Part shown: one piece after another, positions 1-15,915 of the stretch
Layout of the letters: the number at the start of each line of letters is the position of its first letter
Numbering within the stretch: the stretch's first letter is position 1
Assembly: GCF_019925205.1 (NCBI RefSeq)
Contig: NC_083560.1
Location: 558,001 to 622,000 of the forward strand
From: Metopolophium dirhodum
Lineage: Eukaryota > Arthropoda > Insecta > Hemiptera > Aphididae
DNA length: 64,000 bases
Reading direction: 5' to 3'
Notes under the pieces: model-generated
Told to the model about the DNA's origin: nothing
Seen by the model: only the letters and a program-made list of their open reading frames with translations
The model's database searches: none
Translations under genes and position numbers: made by a program

Positions 1-3000
1 TGATCTGTGTAGATGGGTTTTTCGCAGCGGTTAAACTACTTTTTTGGTTATTTGAATTGGAACGTTTGATTGGTTATACGATGATATTTACACAATGTAT
101 TATGTAAGTATGACTTTCTTATGTCCTAGAAAACATTCCGTTTTGAATAAATGAAAATATTCATAGGGATTATAATGTTATAGTAATATTTTAATATGGA
201 AATATGTATCTGGGTTAAGGAGTAGGTAATTAAGGATAGATTTTAGACAATACTCATAAAAAATAACAACTATTTGTAATGACTTTTTTAAATTGAATAA
301 TTAGGGACATGCGAAAGTAGTGTCCCGTTGACTTTTAGGTGGGAATGAGTTGTCTATATGCTAAAGTAATTTCTAGAAAATGTGACAATCAAAATGAATA
401 TTGAAGCATTTAACATTTGTTCATTCTAATCAGAATAAGTTGTTGGTGTGTGTAGATGGGTTTTCGCGGCGGTTAAACTACTATTTTGGGCATTTGAATT
501 GGAACGTTTGATTGATTATACAATGACATTTACACAATGTATTATGTAAGTATGAATTTTTTATGTCCTAGAAAACATTCCGTTTTGAAAAAATGAAAAT
601 ATTAATAGGGATTATAATGTTATAGTAATATTTTAATATGGAAATATGTTTCTGGGGTAGGGAGTAGGTAATTAAGGGTAAATTTTAGACAATACTCATA
701 GAAAATAACAACTATTTGTAAATTCTTTTTTAAGTTGAAGAATTTGGGACATGCAAAATTACTTTCCCATTATTTTTTAAGTAGGAATTTCGTTGTCTAT
801 ATAATAAGTTAATTTCTAAAAAATGTAACAATCAAAATCTATATTAAAGCATTTGACATTTGTTCAATCTAAGCAGAATAAGTCGCTGATCTGTGTAGAT
901 GGGTTTTTCGCAGCGGTTAAACTACTTTTTTGGTTATTTGAATTGGAACGTTTGATTGGTTATACGATGAAATTTACACAATGTATTATGTAAGTATGAC
1001 TTTCTTATGTCCTAGAAAACATTCCGTTTTGAAGAAATGAAAAAATTCATAGGGATTATAATGTTATAGTAATATTTTAATATGGAAATATGTATCTGGG
1101 GTAAGGAGTAGGTAATTAAGGATACATTTTAGACAATACTCATAAAAAATAACAACTATTTGTAATGACTTTTTTAAATTAAATAATTAGGGGCATGCGA
1201 AAGTAGTGTCCCGTTAACTTTTAGGTGGGAATGAGTTGTCTATATGCTAAAGTAATTTCTAGAAAATGTGACAATCAAAATGAATATTGAAGCATTTAAC
1301 ATTTGTTCACTCTAATCATAATCAGTTGTTGGTGTGTGTAGATGGGTTTTCGCGGCGGTTAAACTACTATTTTGGGTATTTGAATTGGAACGTTTGATTG
1401 ATTATACAATGACATTTACACAATGTATTATGTAAGTATGACTTTTTTATGTCCTAGAAAACATTCTGTTTTGAAAAAATGAAAATATTCATAGGGATTA
1501 TAATGTTATAGTAATATTTTAATATGGAAATATGTTTCTGGGGTAGGGAGTAGGTAATTAAGGGTAAATTTTAGACGATACTCATAAAAAATAACAACTT
1601 TTTGTAAATTCTTTTTTAAGTTGAATAATTTGGGACATGCAAAATTACTTTCCCATTTTTTTTTAAGAAGGAATTTCGTTGTCTATATAATAAGTTAATT
1701 TCTAAAAAATTTAATAATCAAAATCTATATTAAAGCATTTAACATTTGTTCAATCTAATCAGAATAAGTCGCTGATCTGTTTAGATGGGGTTTTCGCGGC
1801 AGTTTAACTACTATTTTGGGTATATGAATTGGAACGTTTGATTGAATATACGATGTCATTTAGACTATGTATTATGTAAGTATGAGTTTTTTATGTCCTA
1901 GAAAACATTCCGTTTTGAAAAAATGAAAATATTATTAGGGATTATAATGTTATAGTAATATTTTAATATGGAAATATGTATCTGGGGTAAGGAGTAGGTA
2001 ATTAAGGATACATTTTAGACAATACTCATAAAAAATCACAACTATTTGTAAATACTTTTTTAAATTGAATAATTAGGGACATGCAAAAGTACTGTCCCGT
2101 TAACTTTTAGGTAGGAATAAGGTGTCTATATGCTAAAGTAATTTCTAGAAAATGTGACAATCAAAATGAATATTGAAGTATTTAACATTTGTTCACTCTA
2201 ATTAGAATAAGTTGTTGGTCTGTGTAGATGGTTTTTTCGCAGCGGTTAAACTACTTTTTTGGGTATTTGAATTGGAACGTTTGATTGGTTATACGATGAC
2301 ATTTACACAATGTATAATGTAAGTATGACTTTTTTATGTCCTAGAAAACATTCTGTTTTGAAAAAAATGAAAATATTCATAGGGATTATAATGTTATAGT
2401 AATATTTTAATATGGAAATATGTTTCTGGGGTAGGGAGTAGGTAATTAAGGGTAAATTTTAGACAATACTCATAAAAAATAACAACTATTTGTAAATTCT
2501 TTTTTAGGTTGAATAATTTGGGACATGCAAAATTACTTTCCCATTTTTTTTTAAGAAGGAATTTCGTTGTCTATATAATAAGTTAATTTCTAAAAAATGT
2601 AATAATCAAAATCTATATTAAAGCATTTAACATTTGTTCAATCTAATCAGAATAAGTCGCTGATCTGTTTAGATGGGGTTTTCGCGGAAGTTTAACTACT
2701 ATTTTAGGTATTTGAATTGGAACGTTTGATTGAATATACGATGTCATTTAGACTATGTATTATGTAAGTATGAGTTTTTTATGTCCTAGAAAACATTCCG
2801 TTTTGAAAAAATGAAAATATTATTAGGGATTATAATGTTATAGTAATATTTTAATATGGAAATATGTATCTGGGGTAAGGAGTAGGTAATTAAGGATACA
2901 TTTTAGACAATACTCATAAAAAATAACAACTATTTGTAAAGACTTTTTTTAAATTGAATAATTAGGGACATGCAAAAGTACTGTCCCGTTCACTTTTAGG

Positions 3001-6000
3001 TAGGAATATGGTGTCTATATGCTAAAGTAATTTCTAGAAAATGTGACAATCAAAATGAATATTGAAGCATTTAACATTTGTTCACTCTAATCAGAATAAG
3101 TTGTTGGTCCGTGTAGATGGGTCTTTCGCAGCGGTTAAACTACTATTTTGGGTATTTGAATTGGAACGTTTGATTGATTATACAATGACATTTACACAAT
3201 GTATTATGCAAGGATGATTTTTGTGTCCTAGAAAACATTCCGTTTTGATAAAATTATTATATAATTAGTGATTATAATGTTATAGTAATATTTTAATATG
3301 GAAATATGTTTCTGGGGTAGGGAGTAGGTAATTAAGGATACATTTTAGACAATACTCATAAAAAATCGCAACTATTTGTAAAGACTTTTTTAAATTGAAT
3401 AATTAGGGACATGCAAAAGTACTGTCCCGTTAACTTTTAGGTAGGAATAAGGTGTCTATATGCTAAAGTAATTTCTAGAAAATATGACAATTAAAATGAA
3501 TATTGAAGTATTTAACATTTGTTCACTCTAATTAGAATAAGTTGTTGGTCTGTGTAGATGGTTTTTTCGCAGCGGTTAAACTACTTTTTTGGGTATTTGA
3601 ATTGGAACGTTTGATTGAATATACGATTTCATTTAGACTATGTATTATGTAAGTATGAGTTTTTATGTCCTAGAAAACATTCCGTTTTGATAAAATTATT
3701 ATATAATTAGTGATTATAATTTTATAGTAATATTTTAATATGAAAATATTATTTCCGGGTTGGGGAGTAGGAAATTAAGGATACATTTTAGACAATACTC
3801 ATAAAAAATCGCAACTATTTGTAAAGACTTTTTTAAATTGAATAATTAGGGACATGCAAAAGTACTGTCCCGTTAACTTTTAGGTAGGAATAAGGTGTCT
3901 ATATGCTAAAGTAATTTCTAGAAAATGTGACAATTAAAATGAATATTGAAGTATTTAACATTTGTTCACTCTAATTAGAATAAGTTGTTGGTCTGTGTAG
4001 ATGGTTTTTTCGCAGCGGTTAAACTACTTTTTTGGGTATTTGAATTGGAACGTTTGATTGAATATACGATTTCATTTAGACTATGTATTATGTAAGTATG
4101 AGTTTTTATGTCCTAGAAAACATTCCGTTTTGATAAAATTATTATATAATTAGTGATTATAATTTTATAGTAATGTTTTAATATGAAAATATTATTTCCG
4201 GGTTGGGGAGTAGGAAATTAAGGATACATTTTAGACAATACTCATAAAAAATCGCAACTATTTGTAAAGACTTTTTTAAATTGAATAATTAGGGACATGC
4301 AAAAGTACTGTCCCGTTAACTTTTAGGTAGGAATATGGTGTCTATATGCTAAAGTAATTTCTAGAAAATGTGACAATCAAAATGAATATTGAAGTATTTA
4401 ACATTTGTTCACTCTAATTAGAATAAGTTGTTGGTCTGTGTAGATGGTTTTTTCGCAGCGGTTAAACTACTTTTTTGGGTATTTGAATTGGAACGTTTGA
4501 TTGATTATACAATGACATTTACACAATGTATTATGTAAGTATGAATTTTTTATGTCCTAGAAAACATTCTGTTTTGAAAAAATGAAAATATTAATAGGGA
4601 TTATAATGTTATAGTCATATTTTAATATGGAAATATGTTTCTGGGGTAAGGAGTAGTTAATTAAGGGTAAGTTTTAGACAATACTCAAAAAAAATCACAA
4701 CTATTTGTAAATTCTTTTTTAAGTTGAATAATTTGGGACATGCAAAATTACTTTCCCATTATTTTTTAAGAAGGAATTTCGTTGTCTATATAATAAGTTA
4801 ATTTCTAAAAAATGTAACAATCAAAATCTATATTAAAGCATTTAACATTTGTTCAATCTAATCAGAATAAGTCGCTGATCTGTTTAGATGGGGTTTTCGC
4901 GGCAGTTTAACTACTATTTTGGGTATTTGAATTGGAACGTTTGATTGAATATACCTTGTCATTTAGACTATGTATTATGTAAGTATGAGTTTTTTATGTC
5001 CTAGAAAACATTCCGTTTTGATAAAATTATTATATAATTAGTGATTATAATGTTATAGTAATATTTTAATATGGAAATATGTTTCTGGGGTAGGGAGTAG
5101 GTAATTAAGGATACATTTTAGACAATACTCATAAAAAATCACAACTATTTGTAAATACTTTTTTAAATTGAATTATAAGGGACATGCAAAAGTACTGTCC
5201 CGTTAACTTTTAGGTGGGAATGAGGTGTCTATATTCTATAGTAAGTTCTAAAAGATGTAACCTTCAAAATCTTTATTGAAGCATATAACATTTGTTCACT
5301 CTAATCAGAATAAGTCGCTGTTTCGATGGGTTTTTCGCGGCAGTTTAGCTACTATTTTGGGTATTTGAATTGGAACGTTTGATTGGTTATACGATGACAT
5401 TTACACAATGTATTATGTAAGTATGACTTTCTTATGTCCTAGAAAACATTCCGTTTTGAATAAATGAAAATATTCATAGGGATTATAATGTTATAGTAAT
5501 ATTTTAATATGGAAATATGTTTCTGGGGTAGGGAGTAGGTAATTAAGGGTAAATTTTAGAAAATACTCATAGAAAATAACAACCATTTGTAAATTCTTTT
5601 TTAAGTTGAAGAATTTGGGACATGCAAAATTACTTTCCCATTATTTTTTAAGTAGGAATTTCGTTGTCTATATAATAAGTTAATTTCTAAAAAATGTAAC
5701 AATCAAAATCTATATTAAAGCATTTAACATTTGTTCAATATAATCAGAATAAGTCGCTGATCTGTTTAGATGGGGTTTTCGCGGCAGTTTAACTACTATT
5801 TTGGGTATTTGAATTGGAACGTTTGATTGAATATACCTTGTCATTTAGACTATGTATTATGTAAGTATGAGTTTTTTATGTCCTAGAAAACATTCCGTTT
5901 TGAAAAAATGAAAATATTATTAGGGATTATAATGTTATAGTAATATTTTAATATGGAAATATGTATCTGGGGTAAGGAGTAGGTAATTAAGGATACATTT

Positions 6001-9000
6001 TAGACAATACTCATAAAAAATAACAACTATTTGTAAAGACTTTTTTAAATTGAATAATTAGGGACATGCAAAAGTACTGTCCCGTTAACTTTTAGGTAGG
6101 AATATGGTGTCTATATACTAAAGTAATTACTAGAAAATGTGACAATCAAAATGAATATTGAAGCATTTAACATTTGTTCACTCTAATCAGAATAAGTTGT
6201 TGGTCCGTGTAGATGGGTCTTTCGCAGCGGTTAAACTACTATTTTGGGTATTTGAATTGGGATGTTTGATTGATTATACGATGAAATTTACACAATGTAT
6301 TATGCAAGGATGATTTTTGTGTCCTAGAAAACATTCCGTTTTGATAAAATAATTATATAATTAGTGATTATAATGTTATAGTAATATTTTAATATGGAAA
6401 TATGTTTCTGGGGTAGGGAGTAGGTAATTAAGGATACATTTTAGACAATACTCATAAAAAATAACAACTATTTGTAATGACTTTTTTAAATTGAATAATT
6501 AGGGACATGCGAAAGTAGTGTCCCGTTGACTTTTAGGTGGGAATAGGTTGTCTATATGCTAAAGTAATTTCTAGAAAATGTGACAATCAAAATGAATATT
6601 GAAGCATTTAACATTTGTTCATTCTAATCAGAATAAGTTGTTGGTGTGTGTAGATGGGTTTTCGTGGCGGTTAAACTACTATTTTGGGCATTTGAATTGG
6701 AACGTTTGATTGATTATACAATGACATTTACACAATGTATTATGTAAGTATGAATTTTTTATGTCCTAGAAAACATTCCGTTTTGAAAAAATGAAAATAT
6801 TAATAGGGATTATAATGTTATAGTAATATTTTAATATGGAAATATGTTTCTGGGGTAGGGAGTAGGTAATTAAGGGTAAATTTTAGACAATACTCATAGA
6901 AAATAACAACTATTTGTAAATTCTTTTTTAAGTTGAAGAATTTGGGACATGCAAAATTACTTTCCCATTATTTTTTAAGTAGGAATTTCGTTGTCTATAT
7001 AATAAGTTAATTTCTAAAAAATGTAACAATCAAAATCTATATTAAAGCATTTGACATTTGTTCAATCTAAGCAGAATAAGTCGCTGATCTGTGTAGATGG
7101 GTTTTTCGCAGCGGTTAAACTACTTTTTTGGTTATTTGAATTGGAACGTTTGATTGGTTATACGATGACATTTACACAATGTATTATGTAAGTATGACTT
7201 TCTTATGTCCTAGAAAACATTCCGTTTTGAATAAATGAAAATATTCATAGGGATTATAATGTTATAGTAATATTTTAATATGGAAATATGTTTCTGGGGT
7301 AGGGAGTAGGTAATTAAGGATACATTTTAGACAATACTCATAAAAAATAACAACTATTTGTAAAGACTTTTTTTAAATTGAATAATTAGGGACATACAAA
7401 AGTACTGTCCCGTTAACTTTTAGGTAGGAATATGGTGTCTATATGCTAAAGTAATTTCTAGAAAATGTGACAATCAAAATGAATATTGAAGTATTTAACA
7501 TTTGTTCACTCTAATTAGAATAAGTTGTTGGTCTGTGTAGATGGTTTTTTCGCAGCGGTTAAACTACTTTTTTGGGTATTTGAATTGGAACGTTTGATTG
7601 GTTATACGATGACATTTACACAATGTATAATGTAAGTATGACTTTTTTATGTCCTAGCAAACATTCTGTTTTGAAAAAAATGAAAATATTCATAGGGATT
7701 ATAATGTTATAGTAATATTTTAATATGGAAATATGTTTCTGGGGTAGGGAGTAGGTAATTAAGGATACATTTTAGACAATACTCATAAAAAATCACAACT
7801 ATTTGTAAATTCTTTTTTAAGTTGAATAATTTGGGACATGCAAAATTACTTTCCCATTATTTTTTAAGAAGGAATTTCGTTGTCTATATAATAAGTTAAT
7901 TTCTAAAAAATGTAATAATCAAAATCTATATTAAAGCATTTAACATTTGTTCAATCTAATCAGAATAAGTTGTTGGTCTGTGTAGATGGTTTTTTCGCAG
8001 CGGTTAAACTACTTTTTTGGGTATTTGAATTGGAACGTTTGATTGATTATACGATGAAATGTACACAATGTATTATGCAAGGATGATTTTGTGTCCTAGA
8101 AAACATTCCGTTTTGATAAAATTATTATATAATTAGTGATTATAATGTTATAGTAATATTTTAATATGGAAATATGTTTCTGGGGTAGGGAGTAGGTAAT
8201 TAAGGATACATTTTAGACAATACTCATAAAAAATCACAACTATTTGTAAATACTTTTTTAAATTGAATTATAAGGGACATGCAAAAGTACTGTCCCGTTA
8301 ACTTTTAGGTGGGAATGAGGTGTCTATATTCTATAGTAAGTTCTAAAAGATGTAACCTTCAAAATCTTTATTGAAGCATATAACATTTGTTCACTCTAAT
8401 CAGAATAAGTCGCTGTTTAGATGGGTTTTTCGCGGCAGTTTAGCTACTATTTTGGGTATTTGAATTGGAACGTTTGATTGGTTATACGATGACATTTACA
8501 CAATGTATTATGTAAGTATGACTTTCTTATGTCCTAGAAAACATTCCGTTTTGAATAAATGAAAATATTCATAGGGATTATAATGTTATAGTAATATTTT
8601 AATATGGAAATATGTTTCTGGGGTAGGGAGTAGGTAATTAAGGGTAAATTTTAGACAATACTCATAAAAAATAACAACTATTTGTAAATTCTTTTTTAAG
8701 TTGAAGAATTTGGGACATGCAAAATTACTTTCCCATTATTTTTTAAGTAGGAATTTCGTTGTCTATATAATAAGTTAATTTCTTAAAAATGTAACAATCA
8801 AAATCTATATAAAAGCATTTAACATTTGTTCAATCTAAGCAGAATAAGTCGCTGATCTGTGTAGATGGGTTTTTCGCAGCGGTTAAACTACTTTTTTGGT
8901 TATTTGAATTGGAACGTTTGATTGGTTATACGATGACATTTACACAATGTATTATGTAAGTATGACTTTCTTATGTCCTAGAAAACATTCCGTTTTGAAT

Positions 9001-9737
9001 AAATGAAAATATTCATAGGGATTATAATGTTATAGTAATATTTTAATATGGAAATATGTATCTGGGGTAAGGAGTAGGTAATTAAGGATACATTTTAGAC
9101 AATACTCATAAAAAATAACAACTATTTGTAATGACTTTTTTAAATTGAATAATTAGGGACATGCGAAAGTAGTGTCCCGTTGACTTTTAGGTGGGAATGA
9201 GTTGTCTATATGCTAATGTAATTTCTAGAAAATGTGACAATCAAAATGAATATTGAAGCATTTAACATTTGTTCACTCTAATCAGAATAAGTTGTTGGTC
9301 CGTGTAGATGGGTCTTTCGCAGCGGTTAAACTACTATTTTGGGTATTTGAATTGGAACGTTTGATTGATTATACAATGACATTTACACAATGTATTATGT
9401 AAGTATGACTTTTTATGTCCTAGAAAACATTCCGTTTTGATAAAATTATTATATAATAAGTGATTATAATGTTATAGTAATATTTTAATATGGAAATATG
9501 TTTCTGGGGTAGGGAGTAGGTAATTAAGGATACATTTTAGACAATACTCATAAAAAATCGCAACTATTTGTAAAGACTTTTTTAAATTGAATAATTAGGG
9601 ACATGCAAAAGTACTGTCCCGTTAACTTTTAGGTAGGAATAAGGTGTCTATATGCTAAAATAATTTCTAGAAAATGTGACAATTAAAATGAATATTGAAG
9701 TATTTAACATTTGTTCACTCTAATTAGAATAAGTTGT

Positions 9738-12700
9738 TGGTCTGTGTAGATGGTTTTTTCGCAGCGGTTAAACTACTTTTTTGGGTATTTGAATTGGAAC
9801 GTTTGATTGGTTATACGATGACATTTACACAATGTATTATGTAAGTATGACTTTTTTATGTCCTAGAAAACATTCTGTTTTGAAAAAATGAAAATATTCA
9901 TAGGGATTATAATGTTATAGTAATATTTTAATATGGAAATATGTTTCTGGGGTAGGGAGTAGGTAATTAAGGGTAAATTTTAGACAATACTCATAAAAAA
10001 TAACAACTATTTGTAAATTCTTTTTTAAGTTGAATAATTTGGGACATGCAAAATTACTTTCCCATTTTTTTTTAAGAAGGAATTTCGTTGTCTATATAAT
10101 AAGTTAATTTCTAAAAAATGTAATAATCAAAATCTATATTAAAGCATTAAACATTTGTTCAATCTAATCAGAATAAGTCGCTGATCTGTTTAGATGGGGT
10201 TTTCGCGGCAGTTTAACTACTATTTTGGGTATTTGAATTGGAACGTTTGATTGAATATACGATGTCATTTAGACTATGTATTATGTAAGTATGAGTTTTT
10301 TATGTCCTAGAAAACATTCCGTTTTGAAAAAATGAAAATATTATTAGGGATTATAATGTTATAGTAATATTTTAATATGGAAATATGTATCTGGGGTAAG
10401 GAGTAGGTAATTAAGGATACATTTTAGACAATACTCATAAAAAATCACAACTATTTGTAAATACTTTTTTAAATTGAATTATAAGGGACATGCAAAAGTA
10501 CTGTCCCGTTAACTTTTAGGTGGGAATGAGGTGTCTATATTCTATAGTAAGTTCTAAAAGATGTAACCTTCAAAATCTTTATTGAAGCATATAACATTTG
10601 TTCACTCTAATCAGAATAAGTCGCTGTTTCGATGGGTTTTTCGCGGCAGTTTAGCTACTATTTTGGGTATTTGAATTGGAACGTTTGATTGGTTATACGA
10701 TGACATTTACACAATGTATTATGTAAGTATGACTTTCTTATGTCCTAGAAAACATTCCGTTTTGAATAAATGAAAATATTCATAGGGATTATAATGTTAT
10801 AGTAATATTTTAATATGGAAATATGTTTCTGGGGTAGGGAGTAGGTAATTAAGGATACATTTTAGACAATACTCATAAAAATAACAACTATTTGTAAAGA
10901 CTTTTTTTAAATTGAATAATTAGGGACATGCAAAAGTACTGTCCCGTTATTTTTTAAGAAGGAATTTCGTTGTCTATATAATAAGTTAATTTCTAAAAAA
11001 TGTAATAATCAAAATCTATATTAAAGCATTTAACATTTGTTCAATCTAATCAGAATAAGTCGCTGATCTGTTTAGATGGGGTTTTCGTGGCAGTTTAACT
11101 ACTATTTTGGGTATTTGAATTGGAACGTTTGATTGAATATACGATGTCATTTAGACTATGTATTATGTAAGTATGAGTTTTTTATGTCCTAGAAAACTTT
11201 CCGTTTTGAAAAAATGAAAATATTATTAGGGATTATAATGTTATAGTAATATTTTAATATGGAAATATGTATCTGGGGTAAGGAGTAGGTAATTAAGGAT
11301 ACATTTTAGACAATACTCATAAAAAATAACAACTATTTGTAAAGACTTTTTTAAATTGAATAATTAGGGACATGCAAAAGTACTGTCCCGTTAACTTTTA
11401 GGTAGGAATATGGTGTCTATATGCTAAAGTAATTTCTAGAAAATGTGACAATCAAAATGAATATTGAAGCATTTAACATTTGTTCACTCTAATCAGAATA
11501 AGTTGTTGGTCCGTGTAGATGGGTCTTTCACAGCGGTTAAACTACTATTTTGGGTATTTGAATTGGAACGTTTGATTGATTATACGATGAAATTTACACA
11601 ATGTATTATGCAAGGATGATTTTTGTGTCCTAGAAAACATTCCGTTTTGATAAAATTATTATATAATTAGTGATTATAATGTTATAGTAATATTTTAATA
11701 TGGAAATATGTTTCTGGGGTAGGGAGTAGGTAATTAAGGATACATTTTAGACAATACTCATAAAAAATCACAACTATTTGTAAATACTTTTTTAAATTGA
11801 ATTATAAGGGACATGCAAAAGTACTGTCCCGTTAACTTTTAGGTGGGAATGAGGTGTCTATATTCTATAGTAAGTTCTAAAAGATGTAACCTTCAAAATC
11901 TTTATTGAAGCATATAACATTTGTTCAATCTAATCAGAATAAGTTGTTGGTCCGTGTAGATGGGTCTTTCACAGCGGTTAAACTACTATTTTGGGTATTT
12001 GAATTGGAACGTTTGATTGATTATACGATGAAATGTACACAATGTATTATGCAAGGATGATTTTTGTGTCCTAGAAAACATTCCGTTTTGATAAAATTAT
12101 TATATAATTAGTGATTATAATGTTATAGTAATATTTTAATATGGAAATATGTTTCTGGGGTAGGGAGTAGGTAATTAAGGATACATTTTAGACAATACTC
12201 ATAAAAAATCGCAACTATTTGTAAAGACTTTTTTAAATTGAATAATTAGGGACATGCAAAAGTACTGTCCCGTTAACTTTTAGGTAGGAATAAGGTGTCT
12301 ATATGCTAAAATAATTTCTAGAAAATGTGACAATTAAAATGAATATTGAAGTATTTAACATTTGTTCACTCTAATTAGAATAAGTTGTTGGTCTGTGTAG
12401 ATGGTTTTTTCGCAGCGGTTAAACTACTTTTTTGGGTATTTGAATTGGAACGTTTGATTGGTTATACGATGACATTTACACAATGTATTATGTAAGTATG
12501 ACTTTTTTATGTCCTAGAAAACATTCTGTTTTGAAAAAATGAAAATATTCATAGGGATTATAATGTTATAGTAATATTTTAATATGGAAATATGTTTCTG
12601 GGGTAGGGAGTAGGTAATTAAGGGTAAATTTTAGACAATACTCATAAAAAATAACAACTATTTGTAAATTCTTTTTTAAGTTGAATAATTTGGGACATGC

Positions 12701-13500
12701 AAAATTACTTTCCCATTTTTTTTTAAGAAGGAATTTCGTTGTCTATATAATAAGTTAATTTCTAAAAAATGTAATAATCAAAATCTATATTAAAGCATTA
12801 AACATTTGTTCAATCTAATCAGAATAAGTCGCTGATCTGTTTAGATGGGGTTTTCGCGGCAGTTTAACTACTATTTTGGGTATTTGAATTGGAACGTTTG
12901 ATTGAATATACGATGTCATTTAGACTATGTATTATGTAAGTATGAGTTTTTTATGTCCTAGAAAACATTCCGTTTTGAAAAAATGAAAATATTATTAGGG
13001 ATTATAATGTTATAGTAATATTTTAATATGGAAATATGTATCTGGGGTAAGGAGTAGGTAATTAAGGATACATTTTAGACAATACTCATAAAAAATCACA
13101 ACTATTTGTAAATACTTTTTTAAATTGAATGATAAGGGACATGCAAAAGTACTGTCCCGTTAACTTTTAGGTGGGAATGAGGTGTCTATATTCTATAGTA
13201 AGTTCTAAAAGATGTAACCTTCAAAATCTTTATTGAAGCATATAACATTTGTTCACTCTAATCAGAATAAGTCGCTGTTTCGATGGGTTTTTCGCGGCAG
13301 TTTAGCTACTATTTTGGGTATTTGAATTGGAACGTTTGATTGGTTATACGATGACATTTACACAATGTATTATGTAAGTATGACTTTCTTATGTCCTAGA
13401 AAACATTCCGTTTTGAATAAATGAAAATATTCATAGGGATTATAATGTTATAGTAATATTTTAATATGGAAATATGTTTCTGGGGTAGGGAGTAGGTAAT
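9738..13500. repeat. Six-monomer higher-order repeat, near-identical blocks 2,649 bp apart
   Basis: The unit starting at 9,738 (GTTGGTCTGTGTAGATGG) followed by the units at about 10,183 and 10,624 recurs in the same order at about 12,387, 12,831 and 13,272. The offset is 2,649 bp, or six monomers. Shared rare variants such as AAAGCATTAAACATTTG support recent unequal exchange rather than independent convergence. Exact edges are approximate because they were read by eye. Confidence 0.75.
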
Positions 13501-14157
13501 TAAGGATACATTTTAGACAATACTCATAAAAAATCACAACTATTTGTAAATACTTTTTTAAATTGAATAATTAGGGACATGCAAAAGTACTGTCCCGTTA
13601 ACTTTTAGGTAGGAATATGGTGTCTATATGCTAAAGTAATTTCTAGAAAATGTGACAATCAAAATGAATATTGAAGTATTTAACATTTGTTCACTCTAAT
13701 TAGAATAAGTTGTTGGTCTGTGTAGATGGTTTTTTCGCAGCGGTTAAACTACTTTTTTGGGTATTTGAATTGGAACGTTTGATTGGTTATACGATGACAT
13801 TTACACAATGTATAATGTAAGTATGACTTTTTTATGTCCTAGCAAACATTCTGTTTTGAAAAAAATGAAAATATTCATAGGGATTATAATGTTATAGTAA
13901 TATTTTAATATGGAAATATGTTTCTGGGGTAGGGAGTAGGTAATTAAGGATACATTTTAGACAATACTCATAAAAAATCACAACTATTTGTAAATTCTTT
14001 TTTAAGTTGAATAATTTGGGACATGCAAAATTACTTTCCCATTATTTTTTAAGAAGGAATTTCGTTGTCTATATAATAAGTTAATTTCTAAAAAATGTAA
14101 TAATCAAAATCTATATTAAAGCATTTAACATTTGTTCACTCTAATCAGAATAAGTTG

Positions 14158-15915
14158 TTGGTCCGTGTAGATGGGTCTTTCACAGCGGTTAAACTACTAT
14201 TTTGGGTATTTGAATTGGAACGTTTGATTGATTATACGATGAAATGTACACAATGTATTATGCAAGGATGATTTTTGTGTCCTAGAAAACATTCCGTTTT
14301 GATAAAATTATTATATAATTAGTGATTATAATGTTATAGTAATATTTTAATATGGAAATATGTTTCTGGGGTAGGGAGTAGGTAATTAAGGATACATTTT
14401 AGACAATACTCATAAAAAATCACAACTATTTGTAAATACTTTTTTAAATTGAATTATAAGGGACATGCAAAAGTACTGTCCCGTTAACTTTTAGGTGGGA
14501 ATGAGGTGTCTATATTCTATAGTAAGTTCTAAAAGATGTAACCTTCAAAATCTTTATTGAAGCATATAACATTTGTTCACTCTAATCAGAATAAGTCGCT
14601 GATTAGATGGGTTTTTCGCGGCAGTTTAGCTACTATTTTGGGTATTTGAATTGGAACGTTTGATTGGTTATACGATGACATTTACACAATGTATAATGTA
14701 AGTATGACTTTTTTATGTCCTAGCAAACATTCTGTTTTGAAAAAAATGAAAATATTCATAGGGATTATAATGTTATAGTAATATTTTAATATGGAAATAT
14801 GTTTCTGGGGTAGGGAGTAGGTAATTAAGGATACATTTTAGACAATACTCATAAAAAATCACAACTATTTGTAAATTCTTTTTTAAGTTGAATAATTTGG
14901 GACATGCAAAATTACTTTCCCATTATTTTTTAAGAAGGAATTTCGTTGTCTATATAATAAGTTAATTTCTAAAAAATGTAATAATCAAAATCTATATTAA
15001 AGCATTTAACATTTGTTCACTCTAATCAGAATAAGTTGTTGGTCCGTGTAGATGGGTCTTTCACAGCGGTTAAACTACTATTTTGGGTATTTGAATTGGA
15101 ACGTTTGATTGATTATACGATGAAATGTACACAATGTATTATGCAAGGATGATTTTTGTGTCCTAGAAAACATTCCGTTTTGATAAAATTATTATATAAT
15201 TAGTGATTATAATGTTATAGTAATATTTTAATATGGAAATATGTTTCTGGGGTAGGGAGTAGGTAATTAAGGATACATTTTAGACAATACTCATAAAAAA
15301 TCACAACTATTTGTAAATACTTTTTTAAATTGAATTATAAGGGACATGCAAAAGTACTGTCCCGTTAACTTTTAGGTGGGAATGAGGTGTCTATATTCTA
15401 TAGTAAGTTCTAAAAGATGTAACCTTCAAAATCTTTATTGAAGCATATAACATTTGTTCACTCTAATCAGAATAAGTCGCTGATTAGATGGGTTTTTCGC
15501 GGCAGTTTAGCTACTATTTTGGGTATTTGAATTGGAACGTTTGATTGGTTATACGATGACATTTACACAATGTATTATGTAAGTATGACTTTCTTATGTC
15601 CTAGAAAACATTCCGTTTTGAATAAATGAAAATATTCATAGGGATTATAATGTTATAGTAATATTTTAATATGGAAATATGTTTCTGGGGTAGGGAGTAG
15701 GTAATTAAGGGTAAATTTTAGACAATACTCATAAAAAATAACAACTATTTGTAAATTCTTTTTTAAGTTGAAGAATTTGGGACATGCAAAATTACTTTCC
15801 CATTATTTTTTAAGTAGGAATTTCGTTGTCTATATAATAAGTTAATTTCTTAAAAATGTAACAATCAAAATCTATATAAAAGCATTTAACATTTGTTCAA
15901 TCTAAGCAGAATAAG
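14158..15915. repeat. Two-monomer higher-order repeat (~880 bp period)
   Basis: A pair of monomers, one starting GTTGGTCCGTGTAGATGG at 14,158 and one with CGCTGATTAGATGGG at 14,598, is repeated at about 15,040 and 15,478. This gives a dimer period of about 880 bp with very few differences. Confidence 0.65.
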
